Part shown: in pieces, positions 1 to 12,319 of the stretch | Layout: each line of letters starts with the position of its first letter | Position numbering within the stretch: the stretch's first letter is position 1 | Origin: Rhodocyclales bacterium | GTDB taxonomy: Bacteria > Pseudomonadota > Gammaproteobacteria > Burkholderiales > Rhodocyclaceae | Assembly (NCBI GenBank): GCA_028292505.1 | Contig: JAQGMF010000053.1 | Span: 1 to 64,000, forward strand | DNA length: 64,000 nt | Direction: 5' to 3' | Notes under the pieces: model-generated | Told to the model about the DNA's origin: nothing | Database searches by the model: none | The model's input: the letters and a program-made list of their open reading frames with translations, nothing else | Program-made: the position numbers and the translations under genes

Positions 1-1517
<1,517 letters not shown>

Positions 1518-1610
1518 TGGAAGTAGGCAACACGGATGCGGGACGGTCGGCCTGTTAGCCGGCCGTCTTGCTTTTACATAGCTGAATTATTGAGCACCAC
1601 CGAGCACCTC

Positions 1611-3194
1611 ATGCACGACAAAATCCTGATTCTCGATTTCGGCTCCCAAGTCACCCAATTGATCGCCCGGCGCGTGCGCGAAGCGCATGTATTCTGCGAA
1701 ATCCATCCGGCAGATGTCAGCGACGAATTCTTACGCGATTACGGCGCGAGTGGCGTGATTCTTTCGGGTAGTCACATGTCGGCCTATGAAGAAGCGACCG
1801 ATAAGGCGCCGCAGGCGGTCTTCGAGCTGGGTGTGCCGGTGCTGGGCATCTGCTACGGCATGCAGACCATGGCCCAGCAGCTCGGCGGCCGTGTCGAACC
1901 CGGCACGACGCGCGAATTCGGTTATGCCGAAGTGCGCGCGCGTAGCCACACGAAACTGCTCGACGGCATCGAGGATTTTCGTACCGTGGAAGGTCACGGC
2001 ATCCTGAAGGTGTGGATGAGCCACGGCGACAAGGTCACGGAAATGCCATCGGGATTCCAGGTGATGGCTTCGACGGAATCTTGCCCCATTGCCGGCATGG
2101 CCGACGAGGCACGACGCTTCTACGCCGTGCAGTTCCACCCAGAGGTAACGCATACCCTGCGTGGCGCCGAATTGCTGCAACGCTTCGTGCGCGAGATCTG
2201 CGGCTGCAAGGCCGACTGGATCATGGGCGACTACATCACCGAAGCCGTGGCGCGCATCCGCGAGCAGGTTGGTAATGACGAAGTCATTCTCGGTCTTTCC
2301 GGTGGCGTGGATTCCTCCGTGGCCGCGGCGTTGATCCATCGCGCCATCGGCGATCAACTTACCTGCGTTTTCGTCGATCACGGCTTGCTGCGCTTGAACG
2401 AAGGCGAACTGGTGATGGACATGTTTGCGCGCAATATGGGTGTGAAGGTGATTCACGTCGACGCGATGGCAGCCTTCATGGGCAAGCTCGAAGGCGTGAG
2501 CGATCCGGAGGCCAAGCGCAAGGTCATTGGCAAGGAATTCGTCGAAGTCTTTCAGACCGAGTCTGCGAAACTACCCAACGCGAAATGGCTGGCGCAAGGT
2601 ACGATTTACCCGGATGTCATCGAGTCCGCCGGCGGCAAGAACAAGAAGGCAACGACCATCAAGAGCCACCACAATGTGGGCGGCCTGCCGGATACACTGC
2701 ATCTCAAATTGCTCGAACCCCTGCGCGAATTGTTCAAGGACGAAGTACGCGAGCTCGGCGTCGCGCTCGGCCTGCCGCACGAAATGGTCTATCGCCACCC
2801 CTTCCCCGGTCCGGGCCTGGGCGTGCGCATTCTCGGCGAAGTGAAAAAAGAGTTTGCAGATCTGCTGCGGCGTGCAGATGCCATCTTCATAGAGGAATTG
2901 CGCAAGACGATCGACGAAAATTCCGGCAAGACCTGGTACGAACTCACCAGTCAGGCGTTCGCTGTTTTCCTGCCGGTAAAGAGCGTCGGCGTGATGGGCG
3001 ACGGCCGCACCTACGAATACGTCGTCGCCCTGCGCGCCGTGCAGACGCAGGACTTCATGACGGCGCACTGGGCGCATCTGCCACACGAGCTGCTCGGCAA
3101 GGTCAGCAATCGCATCATCAACGAAGTGCGCGGCATCAACCGTGTCGTGTACGACGTATCCGGCAAACCGCCAGCAACCATCGAGTGGGAATAG
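1611..3194 (+). CDS. guaA: GMP synthase (glutamine-hydrolysing)
   Basis: GMP synthase converts XMP to GMP using ATP and ammonia from glutamine. The 527 residues hold an N-terminal class I glutamine amidotransferase domain, with nucleophile Cys81 in GICYGMQ and His176/Glu178 in FHPEV. An ATP-pyrophosphatase domain with the P-loop LSGGVDSS (229-236) and the C-terminal dimerisation domain ending in PPATIEWE follow. The frame is open upstream to 1536, but family homology begins at [13 protein letters not shown], so 1611 is used. It lies just downstream of guaB and belongs to the same pathway. Confidence 0.97.
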   Translation: MHDKILILDFGSQVTQLIARRVREAHVFCEIHPADVSDEFLRDYGASGVILSGSHMSAYEEATDKAPQAVFELGVPVLGICYGMQTMAQQLGGRVEPGTTREFGYAEVRARSHTKLLDGIEDFRTVEGHGILKVWMSHGDKVTEMPSGFQVMASTESCPIAGMADEARRFYAVQFHPEVTHTLRGAELLQRFVREICGCKADWIMGDYITEAVARIREQVGNDEVILGLSGGVDSSVAAALIHRAIGDQLTCVFVDHGLLRLNEGELVMDMFARNMGVKVIHVDAMAAFMGKLEGVSDPEAKRKVIGKEFVEVFQTESAKLPNAKWLAQGTIYPDVIESAGGKNKKATTIKSHHNVGGLPDTLHLKLLEPLRELFKDEVRELGVALGLPHEMVYRHPFPGPGLGVRILGEVKKEFADLLRRADAIFIEELRKTIDENSGKTWYELTSQAFAVFLPVKSVGVMGDGRTYEYVVALRAVQTQDFMTAHWAHLPHELLGKVSNRIINEVRGINRVVYDVSGKPPATIEWE

Positions 3195-3227
3195 CCTGGT
3201 CGAGGACCTGGCTGTGGAGGCGCTGAC

Positions 3228-4357
<1,130 letters not shown>

Positions 4358-4433
4358 ATCTTTCGATAAATCCTTCGGCCTCGCCCTTCAGGACGCCTCC
4401 GTGTGGCCCATGGCCGGTGTAAGCTCGCGTGCC

Positions 4434-5390
4434 ATGAGTGCAAAATTCGCTTCGGTCGCTGCTCAGCCGACCCCACCTGCCGCCAAGCCTGTCATTGCCT
4501 TGGTAGCGCCTTCGGCATTTCTGCCCGAGATTGAAATGCTCGACCGCGCCGTTGCTGTCATGCAGGATTTGGGCTGGGATATCAGATATGACCGCGCCGC
4601 GCTGATCGGTCGTAGCGCGCGCTTCCCGGCGCCGGACGCCGAGCGCATCGCGGCACTCTACGCCGCAGCGGAGGACCCTGAAGTCAATGTCGTCATGGCG
4701 CTACGCGGGGGCTATGGCCTCAGCCGTGTGCTCGACGATCTCGATTTTGCCCGCATTGCGGCAGGCAACAAGCTGTGGGTTGGACACAGCGATTTCACGG
4801 CCTTCCAGCTGGCGTTGTTGCAACACACCGGTCACGCCAGCCTTGCCGGGCCGATGGCGGCGACCGACTTCGGTATTGAGCAGCAGAGTTCTTTCACGCT
4901 CGCACATTTCCGCCGCTGGTTCGAGGCTGCGTATGACAGTACCAGCGTGCCGGTCGCTCCTGGTTGGACGGGTGAGGTATCGGGCCTGCTATGGGGCGGC
5001 AACCTGACCATGCTGGCGCACCTCGTCGGCAGCGCGCATTGCCCGCAGATATCCGATGGCGTGCTGTTTCTCGAAGACGCCGGCGAGACGCCTTTCCGCC
5101 TCGAGCGCATGCTTTACCAGTTGTGGTATGCCGGCATCCTGCAGGCGCAGCGCGCCATCGTCTTCGGCCAGTTCGGCGACTATCGGCTGACAGAGCGCGA
5201 TAATGGCTACGATCTGCGCGATGTGATCGCGCACTGGCAGGACAAGCTGGCGATTCCCGTGTTTTCCGGGCTGATGCACGGACACGTCGCGGACAAGCTC
5301 AGCTTGCCGGTCGGCGGTTATGCGCACATCGAATCGGGAACGCAAGGCTACACGATGCGTTATGCATTTAGCATGGAAGCGCTGGGGTGA
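4434..5390 (+). CDS. ldcA: Muramoyltetrapeptide (LD-)carboxypeptidase
   Basis: This S66-family peptidase removes the terminal D-alanine from L,D-linked murein tetrapeptides during peptidoglycan recycling. From the ATG at 4434 it is 318 residues. The nucleophile serine is in GHSDFT (Ser119), the LRGGYG loop is at about 90-95, and the C-terminal GLMHGHV carries the expected His. In-frame ATG 4410 and GTG 4401 (with AGGA at 4391) are plausible alternative starts. The stop codon overlaps the GTG start of the next gene, which suggests translational coupling. Confidence 0.9.
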   Translation: MSAKFASVAAQPTPPAAKPVIALVAPSAFLPEIEMLDRAVAVMQDLGWDIRYDRAALIGRSARFPAPDAERIAALYAAAEDPEVNVVMALRGGYGLSRVLDDLDFARIAAGNKLWVGHSDFTAFQLALLQHTGHASLAGPMAATDFGIEQQSSFTLAHFRRWFEAAYDSTSVPVAPGWTGEVSGLLWGGNLTMLAHLVGSAHCPQISDGVLFLEDAGETPFRLERMLYQLWYAGILQAQRAIVFGQFGDYRLTERDNGYDLRDVIAHWQDKLAIPVFSGLMHGHVADKLSLPVGGYAHIESGTQGYTMRYAFSMEALG

Positions 5391-5812
5391 CGACGGTCCT
5401 GCGCCTGGGCTCCTGGGATGAGCTCGGCGAACAGGCCTATCGTTTGCGTCGCAGCGTTTTCGTCGAGGAGCAGGGTGTGCCCGTCGAGCTGGAGCACGAC
5501 GAGCACGATGCGACTGCCTTGCATGCCTTGTTGTCGGATGACAAAGGCATGGTTCTCGCCACCGGCCGCTTGCTGGCCGACGGGCACATCGGACGTGTGG
5601 CCGTGCTGGCGCAACAGCGTGGTCAAGGCCATGGTCGCCGCGTCATGCGCGCGCTGATCGAGGAAGCCGCGCGTCGCGGGCACGCGTTCGTCATACTGCA
5701 CGCCCAGACCGATGCGCAGGCTTTCTATGCGTCGCTAGGCTTCGAACCAGTGGGTGAAGTCTTCATGGAAGCGGGAATTCCGCACGTGGGAATGCGCCTG
5801 AAACTCGGCTGA
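5387..5812 (+). CDS. GNAT family N-acetyltransferase
   Basis: This is a 141-residue Gcn5-related acetyltransferase with motif A around GRVAVLAQQRGQGHGRR (acetyl-CoA pyrophosphate loop Q-x-x-G-x-G) and the C-terminal FYASLGFEPVG motif. The N-terminal RRSVFVEEQGVP resembles the ElaA-like branch of GNATs. The substrate cannot be inferred. It starts with GTG in a GTGA overlap with the ldcA stop, so it is probably coupled to it. A 14-bp inverted repeat follows downstream. Confidence 0.85.
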   Translation: MTTVLRLGSWDELGEQAYRLRRSVFVEEQGVPVELEHDEHDATALHALLSDDKGMVLATGRLLADGHIGRVAVLAQQRGQGHGRRVMRALIEEAARRGHAFVILHAQTDAQAFYASLGFEPVGEVFMEAGIPHVGMRLKLG

Positions 5813-5821
5813 GCCAATGAT

Positions 5822-5897
5822 GTAGGGTGCAGTGAAACTGCACCGCATGTCAGGGGAATAAGTTGTGATGCAGTTCGCTGCGCTCACTGCACCCTAC
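5822..5897. repeat. Inverted repeat between convergent genes
   Basis: GTAGGGTGCAGTGA at 5822-5835 is the exact reverse complement of TCACTGCACCCTAC at 5884-5897. The 48-base loop also contains internal partial copies (CTGCACC and GATGCAG). The right arm overlaps the stop of the minus-strand DUF4936 gene. The element sits between two convergent genes and could act as a bidirectional terminator. Its sequence resembles dispersed GTAGGGTGCA palindromes common in Betaproteobacteria (recollection, not checked). Confidence 0.75.
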
Positions 5898-6184
5898 GTT
5901 TGAGCGAGACTACGAAAGTGCTCGACATGGCGTTCGCTTTCGTCGGCGAGCATGTCTGTCAGGCCGGAGCGCACAACGATTTCTTCGAGGGCGCTTCGAA
6001 ACATCTGTGCTTCGACAACCCCTTCAAAAACTTCCATCCACGTGTTTGCATCGTCGGCGCGCTGCATCAGGCGTCCGCGAATTGCACAACGCGCTTGCAC
6101 TTGTTCAAAGATGATATCTACGGCAGTGAGCGCCGCCTCGCGCCGCGCGGGATCGATGCGGTAGTAGATGTAGAAACTTTCCAC
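5894..6184 (-). CDS. DUF4936 family protein
   Basis: This is a 96-residue cytosolic protein beginning MESFYIYYRID, with a ferredoxin-like/antibiotic-monooxygenase-like flavour (alternating strands, Trp-Met-Glu-Val-Phe-Glu in the middle). It matches what I know as DUF4936, a small family often beside ygfZ in Betaproteobacteria. The function is unknown. It lies 12 bases downstream of ygfZ on the same strand, so the two are probably co-transcribed. No signal peptide or membrane segment is seen. Confidence 0.8.
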   Translation of the reverse strand: MESFYIYYRIDPARREAALTAVDIIFEQVQARCAIRGRLMQRADDANTWMEVFEGVVEAQMFRSALEEIVVRSGLTDMLADESERHVEHFRSLAQT

Positions 6185-6196
6185 CGCGAGCGTCGT

Positions 6197-7234
6197 TCAG
6201 CTCACTGTGTAGGGCAGTGTGCCGAAGCTCAGCAGCGGGCCATCGGGCGCGCCGAGGTGGACTTGGCCGTTTTCGAAGCTGGCGATCTGCAGCACCGCCA
6301 GGATATCGAAACCGGCCTGGGGTGCGGGCGCGACGCAGAGCACCTTGCCGCAGGATTGTTCGCCGAATTCCGCGGCAAACAGATCGCTGCCTGGCGCAGG
6401 TGCTGCGCCGACATCCAGATGAGCGCGGTACATGCGCTTCTTCAACTTGCCAAGGTATTGCGTGCGGGCGACGATCTCCTGGCCGGGATAGCAGCCCTTC
6501 TGGAAATTCACGCCGCCGATCAATTCGAAATTGAGCATCTGTGCGACGAATTCATCCTGCGTCGCGGCGGTGATCTGCGGCGCACCCGCCTGGATGTCGA
6601 GCCAGCGCCACGCGGCAGTGCCGGCGGGCCTGGCGCCTCGCGTCGACAGTTTCTGCCAGACATTGGCGGCCTGAGCGACGGGTACGACCAGCACTATGCG
6701 ATCGGCATCGATGCGTATCGCCTGGACGGTGCCTTGCGACACGGTCAGGACTTCGGGCGGCAAGCTCAGCCCGGCAGCATCCAGTGCCGTTGCAGCATCC
6801 GCACCGGCTACGCCGATGAGCGCAAAGTCAGGCGTCACATCGCTGAGGCGCACTTTGGAGCGCATCACGAACATCGACAGTTTTTTGTGAATCGACGCCA
6901 ACAAATCTGTCGATACCTGCAGCAGGTAGCTGCTGTTGTCGCGCCATAGCGTGAAGTTGGCCAGCATGCGCCCTTTCGCGCTATTGAAGCTGGTGTACTG
7001 CGCGCCATGCAGCGGCAGTTTCTTGATGTCGTTGGACAAGAGGTTGTGCAGGAATACAGCGGTGTCTTCGCCTTCGGCGCGAATCAGGCCGGTATGCGTG
7101 AGTGGCACGATGACCGTGCCGGATGCGGCGCTGGCGACTTCGGCACGTTCGTCGCCGAAGCTCACGGTGCCGGCAGGCCCCTCTTCAAAACGTCCGCCAA
7201 TTTCGTCGAGAAATACCAGCCAAGGGGATTGCAT
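6197..7234 (-). CDS. ygfZ: Folate-binding protein YgfZ (iron-sulfur cluster assembly/repair)
   Basis: YgfZ is a folate-binding relative of the GcvT T-protein that helps assemble or repair certain Fe-S enzymes such as MiaB. The 345-residue product carries the diagnostic motif KGCYPGQEIVAR with its conserved Cys, followed by TQYLGKLKKR. The N-terminal aminomethyltransferase-like region contains FLHNLLSNDI. It is divergent from mltG, which is a common betaproteobacterial arrangement. The minus-strand ATG at 7234 is the only reasonable start. Confidence 0.93.
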   Translation of the reverse strand: MQSPWLVFLDEIGGRFEEGPAGTVSFGDERAEVASAASGTVIVPLTHTGLIRAEGEDTAVFLHNLLSNDIKKLPLHGAQYTSFNSAKGRMLANFTLWRDNSSYLLQVSTDLLASIHKKLSMFVMRSKVRLSDVTPDFALIGVAGADAATALDAAGLSLPPEVLTVSQGTVQAIRIDADRIVLVVPVAQAANVWQKLSTRGARPAGTAAWRWLDIQAGAPQITAATQDEFVAQMLNFELIGGVNFQKGCYPGQEIVARTQYLGKLKKRMYRAHLDVGAAPAPGSDLFAAEFGEQSCGKVLCVAPAPQAGFDILAVLQIASFENGQVHLGAPDGPLLSFGTLPYTVS

Positions 7235-7425
7235 GTCTTTTCCTGTGTGATGTCGCGTAATTCAAGAATTCAGCCAGCTCGCGTACGAAGGAGAAGGGCG
7301 CCGCGCCAAGGCTTAAGTCATGGCGCTTTCAGCTATTATAGGCCTCGCTCCGGTGCCGGGTTTGCATTGACTGTCTGTACGCATTCTGCTTTTTCTTCGG
7401 CCATTTTTCTGTCGTATTGTTCCGC

Positions 7426-8424
7426 ATGATCCGTTCATTTTTCCGTTTGTTGCGTTGGGGTGTGTTGTTTGTCGCACTCGCGACAGCCGCAGCTGTGTGG
7501 TACGCGCTCGAACCCTTGTCGCAGCGCGCCACCGTGCTCGACGTGGAGGTGGCGCACGGCGGGTCGATGCGCGACGTGGCGCGTCAGATCGCGGAGCAGG
7601 GCATCGATGTCTCGCCGACCTTCCTGGTATGGACGGCCCGTTTGTCGGGACGTGCCAATCGCATGCAGGCCGGCAACTACCGCATTGAACAAGGCATCAC
7701 GCCGTGGGGCCTGATCATGCTGCTGTCGAGCGGTTCGACTTCCTATGCGCAGATAGCCTTCATCGAAGGCTGGAATTTCCGCCAGGTACGTGCGACGCTC
7801 GATGCAATGCCCGATCTGCGCCATGACACCTTGGGGCTTAGCGACGCGGAAGTCCTGACCAGGCTCGGCATGACGGAAACCAGCCCTGAAGGCATGTTCT
7901 TTCCGGATACCTATTTTGTTGCGCGCGGCATCAGCGACACGGAAGTGCTGCGTCGCGCGCACCAGCAATTGCAGAAAGTAACCGATCGCGAATGGGCGCG
8001 GCGCGCGCCGGGCTTGCCGGTGAATAGCGTTTACGAAGGGCTGATCCTGGCTTCGGTCATCGAAAAGGAAACGGGCACGCCGACCGACCGCGACAAGATT
8101 GCTTCGGTATTCGTCAATCGTCTGCGCATCGGCATGCCGCTGCAGAGCGATCCCACTGTCATCTACGGCATCGGTGCCAATTTTGACGGCAACCTGACAC
8201 GCCACGACTTGCAGACCGATGGCGTCTATAACAGTTATACGCGGCGCGGCCTGCCGCCTACGCCGATTGCCATGCCGGGGCTTGCCGCATTGCGCGCCGC
8301 TTTCAACCCCGCACATACGGACTTTCTCTACTTCGTTTCGCGCGGCGATGGCAGCAGCCAGTTTTCGCGCTCGCTCGAAGAGCACAATCGTGCCGTGGCG
8401 CATTACCAGAAGGGCAGGAAGTGA
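7426..8424 (+). CDS. mltG: Endolytic murein transglycosylase MltG
   Basis: MltG is an inner-membrane lytic transglycosylase that cuts nascent glycan strands and sets their length. The 332-residue protein has one N-terminal transmembrane anchor (about residues 11-27), a LysM-like segment and the YceG domain. The conserved VIEKETG contains the catalytic glutamate (Glu213/Glu215). A TTG nine bases upstream is also in frame, but the ATG at 7426 is preferred. The stop overlaps the tmk start (TGATG), so mltG, tmk and holB form a tightly coupled operon. Confidence 0.94.
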   Translation: MIRSFFRLLRWGVLFVALATAAAVWYALEPLSQRATVLDVEVAHGGSMRDVARQIAEQGIDVSPTFLVWTARLSGRANRMQAGNYRIEQGITPWGLIMLLSSGSTSYAQIAFIEGWNFRQVRATLDAMPDLRHDTLGLSDAEVLTRLGMTETSPEGMFFPDTYFVARGISDTEVLRRAHQQLQKVTDREWARRAPGLPVNSVYEGLILASVIEKETGTPTDRDKIASVFVNRLRIGMPLQSDPTVIYGIGANFDGNLTRHDLQTDGVYNSYTRRGLPPTPIAMPGLAALRAAFNPAHTDFLYFVSRGDGSSQFSRSLEEHNRAVAHYQKGRK

Positions 8425-9053
8425 TGAGTCTGGAAACGCGGGGCGGGCGCTTCATCACCTTTGAAGGCATCGACGGCGCAGGCAAGAGTACTCAGATCGC
8501 CTCAGTGGTCGACAGGTTGCGTGGACGCGGCCTCGAAGTCGTGCAATCGCGCGAACCCGGCGGCACGCCGCTGGCGGAAAAGCTGCGCGAGCTGGTGCTG
8601 CATGAAGCCATGCATCTGGAGACCGAGGCGCTGCTGATGTTCGCCGCGCGACGCGAGCACCTGGCGAGCGTCATCGAGCCGGCGCTGGCACGCGGCGCCT
8701 GGGTCGTTTGCGATCGTTTCAGCGATGCCACCTATGCCTATCAGGTCGGCGGACGCGGTCTGGATGCCGACAAATTTCGTGTGCTGGAGCGTTGGGTACA
8801 TCCCGCGCTGCAGCCCGATCTGAGCTTTCTTTTCGATGTCGAACCGGCTATTGCCGCGCAACGCATTGCGCAGGGCAGGGCCGATACGGACCGCTTCGAG
8901 TGCGAGCAACGCGACTTCTTCGAACGCGTGCGGGCGGCATACCTGCTGCGCGCACAGGAGAGTAACGGTCGCTTCGTGGTGATAGATGCGTCGCGGACAC
9001 CGCAGGCGATTACTGACGATGTGCTGGCGATACTGAATACGCGTTTGTCATGA
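8424..9053 (+). CDS. tmk: Thymidylate kinase
   Basis: Thymidylate kinase phosphorylates dTMP to dTDP. The 209 residues show the P-loop [10 protein letters not shown] (14-23), the DR-containing [11 protein letters not shown] motif that binds the nucleotide, and a LID region around RADTDRFE. The ATG at 8424 shares its A with the mltG stop. The GTG at 8421 is also in frame. The last four bases overlap holB (ATGA), so translation is probably coupled. Confidence 0.96.
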   Translation: MSLETRGGRFITFEGIDGAGKSTQIASVVDRLRGRGLEVVQSREPGGTPLAEKLRELVLHEAMHLETEALLMFAARREHLASVIEPALARGAWVVCDRFSDATYAYQVGGRGLDADKFRVLERWVHPALQPDLSFLFDVEPAIAAQRIAQGRADTDRFECEQRDFFERVRAAYLLRAQESNGRFVVIDASRTPQAITDDVLAILNTRLS

Positions 9054-10126
9054 GTCTAAATGATCTGCCTCCCTGGTTGATGCCGCTGTGGCAACGCGCC
9101 TTCAGGCAAGGTGCGCGTTTGCCGCATGCCATCCTGCTGGCCGGTGCGCCCGGCAGCGGCAAGCGCCTGTTCGCCGAGAAACTGGCGCAGAGCCTGTTGT
9201 GCGACACGCCCGACGCGCAAGGTTTCGCCTGCGACGCATGCGGTTCGTGCAACTGGTTCGGCGCGGCCAATCATCCGGACATGCACCGCATGGTGCCGGC
9301 CAGCGAAGAAGCCACTGACGAAGAGGCTGATACCGAAACGGATTCGGGCAAGAAGGAGAAAAAAAAATCCGACCAGATCCGCATCGAGCAGATGCGCGAT
9401 ATGCAGGCCCTACTGGAAATCGGCGGCCACCAGGGCGGTCGACGCGTGGTGCTGATCGACCCCGCCGAAGCGATGAACCCGCCGGCAGCCAATGCCCTGC
9501 TCAAGAGTCTTGAAGAACCGCCGATCGATGCCGTATTCCTGTTGGTGAGTCACGCGCCGCGCCGCTTGCTGCCCACCATTCACAGTCGCTGCCAGGTGTG
9601 GGATTTCCCCGTTCCCGAACCCGCCGTCGCGACGCAATGGCTGAAGGCACGGGGCGCTACCGACGCGGAAGCTGCCCTGGGTTTCGCCAGTGGTTTGCCG
9701 CTCGCTGCGCTGACTTTCGTCGAGGGGCCCTTGGCGGATGCCCGTCAGCGCTTCGCACGCGACATGCTGGCTTTGCCGAAGACCGATCCGCTGAAGCTGG
9801 CGGGTCAGTGGGAGAGCTGGCTGAAAGCCAAGGACGCCGACAAGACCGGCTTGTCCATGACGCTGCTGGTGAGCTGGTTGCAACGCTGGTTGTCGGATGG
9901 CGCAAGATTGGCCACAGGAGGAGACGCAAATGAGAAGGCGCGTTTTTTCCGCGACTTTGCACCGCAGCTTGCAACGCTCAGCAAGGGGCGCGGCGAAAGC
10001 TGGATCGCTTGTTACAATGAATTGCTGGCGTATCGTCGTGTCGCGCAACATCCACTGAATGCGCGGCTGTTTCTCGAAGATGTGCTGTTGCGCGTGGCGC
10101 GCGGCACGGGTAGCAAAGCGGTATAA
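9050..10126 (+). CDS. holB: DNA polymerase III subunit delta'
   Basis: Delta' is a clamp-loader subunit of DNA polymerase III. The 358-residue product has the AAA+ fold with a P-loop-like [13 protein letters not shown], the zinc-binding cysteines in [17 protein letters not shown], and the SRC motif (HSRCQVWDF) typical of clamp-loader subunits. A charged linker rich in Glu/Asp/Lys (residues about 85-105) precedes the DQIRIEQMR helix. It overlaps tmk by four bases. Confidence 0.94.
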   Translation: MSLNDLPPWLMPLWQRAFRQGARLPHAILLAGAPGSGKRLFAEKLAQSLLCDTPDAQGFACDACGSCNWFGAANHPDMHRMVPASEEATDEEADTETDSGKKEKKKSDQIRIEQMRDMQALLEIGGHQGGRRVVLIDPAEAMNPPAANALLKSLEEPPIDAVFLLVSHAPRRLLPTIHSRCQVWDFPVPEPAVATQWLKARGATDAEAALGFASGLPLAALTFVEGPLADARQRFARDMLALPKTDPLKLAGQWESWLKAKDADKTGLSMTLLVSWLQRWLSDGARLATGGDANEKARFFRDFAPQLATLSKGRGESWIACYNELLAYRRVAQHPLNARLFLEDVLLRVARGTGSKAV

Positions 10127-10195
10127 ACGGCAACATCAACTGCATTGAATTTACGGGCCGCCGAAAAGCACCCGTCTTGTGAATCGAGGTCGTGA

Positions 10196-10555
10196 ATGGA
10201 AGCTCGCCCCGCCGTTGCCCGTCCCAGTGTGATGTCGCTGAACATCAACTCGCGCTCCGCGCTGCATGCCGCTTACATGCCCTTCGTGAAGAATGGCGGG
10301 CTGTTCATCCCGACGCCGAAAACCTACAACCCCGGTGACGAAGTCTTTCTGTTGCTGCAGTTGATGGACGATCCTGCCAAACTGGCGATCAAGGGCAAGG
10401 TGGTGTGGATCACGCCGCCAAATGCGCAGAACGGCAAGACGCAGGGCGTTGGTGTGCAGTTTGCGCCGGACGAAGGTGGGCAAGGCGCCAAGATCAAGAT
10501 CGAACAAGTGCTCGGCGCGGCGCTGGGCTCGAACCGGCCCACGCATACTTTGTAG
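10196..10555 (+). CDS. PilZ domain protein (type IV pilus-type)
   Basis: This is a 119-residue PilZ-like protein: MSLNINSRSALHAAYMPF near the start, then NGGLFIPT, GDEVFLLLQL and GVGVQF, as in PilZ proteins encoded after holB in many Proteobacteria. Those are needed for type IV pilus biogenesis and usually lack the RxxxR and D/NxSxxG residues that bind c-di-GMP. I do not see a clear RxxxR here either. It sits 69 bases after holB and is followed by a long hairpin. Confidence 0.85.
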   Translation: MEARPAVARPSVMSLNINSRSALHAAYMPFVKNGGLFIPTPKTYNPGDEVFLLLQLMDDPAKLAIKGKVVWITPPNAQNGKTQGVGVQFAPDEGGQGAKIKIEQVLGAALGSNRPTHTL

Positions 10556-10637
10556 TGAGGGGTCAGGAGGGATGAGTGAGGAGTAACTTCGCACAAGCTC
10601 CGCTTTTACTCCTCACTCATCCCTCCTCTCTCCTCAC
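10555..10637. repeat. Long imperfect inverted repeat between pilZ and tatD
   Basis: The 32-base arms 10555-10586 and 10606-10637 pair at 29 of 32 positions by eye, with a 19-base loop. The arms are purine-rich on one side and built of GTGAGGAGT-like units. No T-tract follows, so it is not a classical rho-independent terminator. It may be a dispersed repeat, an mRNA stabiliser or an attenuator ahead of tatD, whose start lies 9 bases beyond. The left arm touches the pilZ stop. Confidence 0.85.
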
Positions 10638-10645
10638 CGCCCTTC

Positions 10646-11419
10646 ATGTTCATCGACTCCCACTGCCACATCGATTTCCCCGACCTCGCAGAGCAAGGCG
10701 ATGCGTTGTTCGAGCGCATGGCTGCGGCCGAGGTGACGCATGCCGTATGCATAGGCGTGAGCCTGGAAGACATCGATCGCGTGCTGGCGCTGGCGGATTC
10801 ACGCACCAACATCTTCGCCACCGTCGGCGTACATCCGGAGCATACGGATTGCGAGGAGCCGAGCATCGAGCGGCTATTGGTGCTGGCGCAGCATCCCAAA
10901 GTCGTGGCCATCGGCGAGACCGGTCTGGACTATTACTGGCATAAGGACAAGCCGGAATGGCAGCGTGAACGTTTTCGCGTGCACATCCGCACTGCGCGTG
11001 CTTGCAGGAAGCCGCTGGTGATTCACACGCGCGATTCGGCGGAAGATGTCATAGGCATATTGCGTGAAGAGCATGCCGACGAAGTCGGCGGCGTGATGCA
11101 TTGTTTCACCGAGACGCAGGCGGTGGCGGACGCGGCCATCGCGCTGGGTTTCTACATTTCCTTCTCGGGCATCGTGACCTTCAAGAATGCGCTGCAGATC
11201 AAGGGCGTGGCGACCAACATTCCCCTGGAGCGACTGCTGATCGAGACGGATTCACCCTATCTCGCGCCCGTGCCTTATCGCGGCAAGATGAACGAGCCTT
11301 CCTACGTGCCGCATGTCGCGCGCGAAGTGGCGAAACTGCGCGGCATCAGTGTCGAGGAAGTGGCCAGCGCCGCCAGCGCGAACACGCGGCGCTTGTTTGC
11401 GGAAATGCAATCCGCATAA
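10646..11419 (+). CDS. TatD family metal-dependent deoxyribonuclease
   Basis: TatD-family TIM-barrel hydrolase of 257 residues. The metal-binding HxH is in SHCHIDFPD, the bridging Glu in GETGLDYY, later His residues in VIHTRDS and MHCF, and the final Asp in IETDSPYLAP. Family members are 3'-5' DNases acting in repair or DNA degradation. The homologue after holB-pilZ is often named YcfH. It is separated from pilZ by the long hairpin. Confidence 0.92.
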   Translation: MFIDSHCHIDFPDLAEQGDALFERMAAAEVTHAVCIGVSLEDIDRVLALADSRTNIFATVGVHPEHTDCEEPSIERLLVLAQHPKVVAIGETGLDYYWHKDKPEWQRERFRVHIRTARACRKPLVIHTRDSAEDVIGILREEHADEVGGVMHCFTETQAVADAAIALGFYISFSGIVTFKNALQIKGVATNIPLERLLIETDSPYLAPVPYRGKMNEPSYVPHVAREVAKLRGISVEEVASAASANTRRLFAEMQSA

Positions 11420-11431
11420 AACGTACTGCGT

Positions 11432-12247
11432 TCAGTAGGTGTGCTCCGCCAGCGGAAAGCCACCATCCTTCACCGCCTTCACGTAGCTGGCGACAGCCGC
11501 CTCGATGCTCGCGGCACCGTCCATGAAATTGCGTACGAAGCGCGCCTTGTGGCCAGGATAGATGCCTAACATGTCGTGCAGCACCAGCACCTGACCATGC
11601 GTGTCGCTGCCCGCGCCGATGCCGATGGTGGCCATTGTGTGAAGAGAATTGGTCAGGTCGGCAGCGAGGCGTGCGGGTACCATCTCCAGCACGATCATCG
11701 CTGCACCGGCTTCTTCCAGCGCACGTACGTCCGCATGCATGGTGGCGGCGCCGGCCTCGGTCTTGCCCTGCACACGGTAACCGCCCAACTGGAAAACGGA
11801 TTGCGGTGTCAGGCCGATATGCGCGCAGACCGGCACGCCGCGCTCGACGAGGAAGCGCACGGTCTCGGCCATGTAGGCGCCGCCTTCAAGCTTGACCATG
11901 TGCGCGCCGGCAGCCATCAGCGTGGCGGCACTGCGCATGGCTTGCGCCGGGCTTTCCTGGTAACTCCCGAATGGCATATCCGCGATCAGCCAAGGGCGGC
12001 TGCAGCCGCGCGCTACGCAGGCGGTGTGATAGGCCATGTGTTCCAGTGTCACCGGCAGTGTGCTGCGCTGGCCTTGCAGTACGTTGCCGAGCGAGTCACC
12101 GACGAGCAACACGTCGACCCCCGCGCGCTCGCACAGCGTGGCGAAGCTGGCGTCGTAGCAGGTCAGGGTAGCGATCTTTTCGCCATCCGCCCGCATCTTG
12201 CCAATGTCATGCAGGGTCAGGGATTTCGTTTCTGTCTGGGCACTCAT
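11432..12247 (-). CDS. panB: 3-methyl-2-oxobutanoate hydroxymethyltransferase
   Basis: PanB makes ketopantoate from alpha-ketoisovalerate and methylene-tetrahydrofolate, the first step of pantothenate synthesis. The 271-residue protein has the typical LTCYDASFA start region, the [11 protein letters not shown] metal-binding motif, the EGG and HIGLTPQ motifs, and [14 protein letters not shown]. It is the last gene of the minus-strand run and overlaps nothing. The gap to dgk (72 bases) holds no obvious structure. Confidence 0.96.
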   Translation of the reverse strand: MSAQTETKSLTLHDIGKMRADGEKIATLTCYDASFATLCERAGVDVLLVGDSLGNVLQGQRSTLPVTLEHMAYHTACVARGCSRPWLIADMPFGSYQESPAQAMRSAATLMAAGAHMVKLEGGAYMAETVRFLVERGVPVCAHIGLTPQSVFQLGGYRVQGKTEAGAATMHADVRALEEAGAAMIVLEMVPARLAADLTNSLHTMATIGIGAGSDTHGQVLVLHDMLGIYPGHKARFVRNFMDGAASIEAAVASYVKAVKDGGFPLAEHTY

Positions 12248-12319
12248 GCCAGATCTCCGAGGTCATCATGGTGGTTGAATTGCTCTAAACCCTTCGTGCC
12301 TTTGCGGTGACGTTCTTGC

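Noticed and set aside
5900-6949. 349-residue plus-strand ORF opposite ygfZ/DUF4936
   Set aside because: Shadow of ygfZ and DUF4936, both of which carry family motifs on the minus strand.
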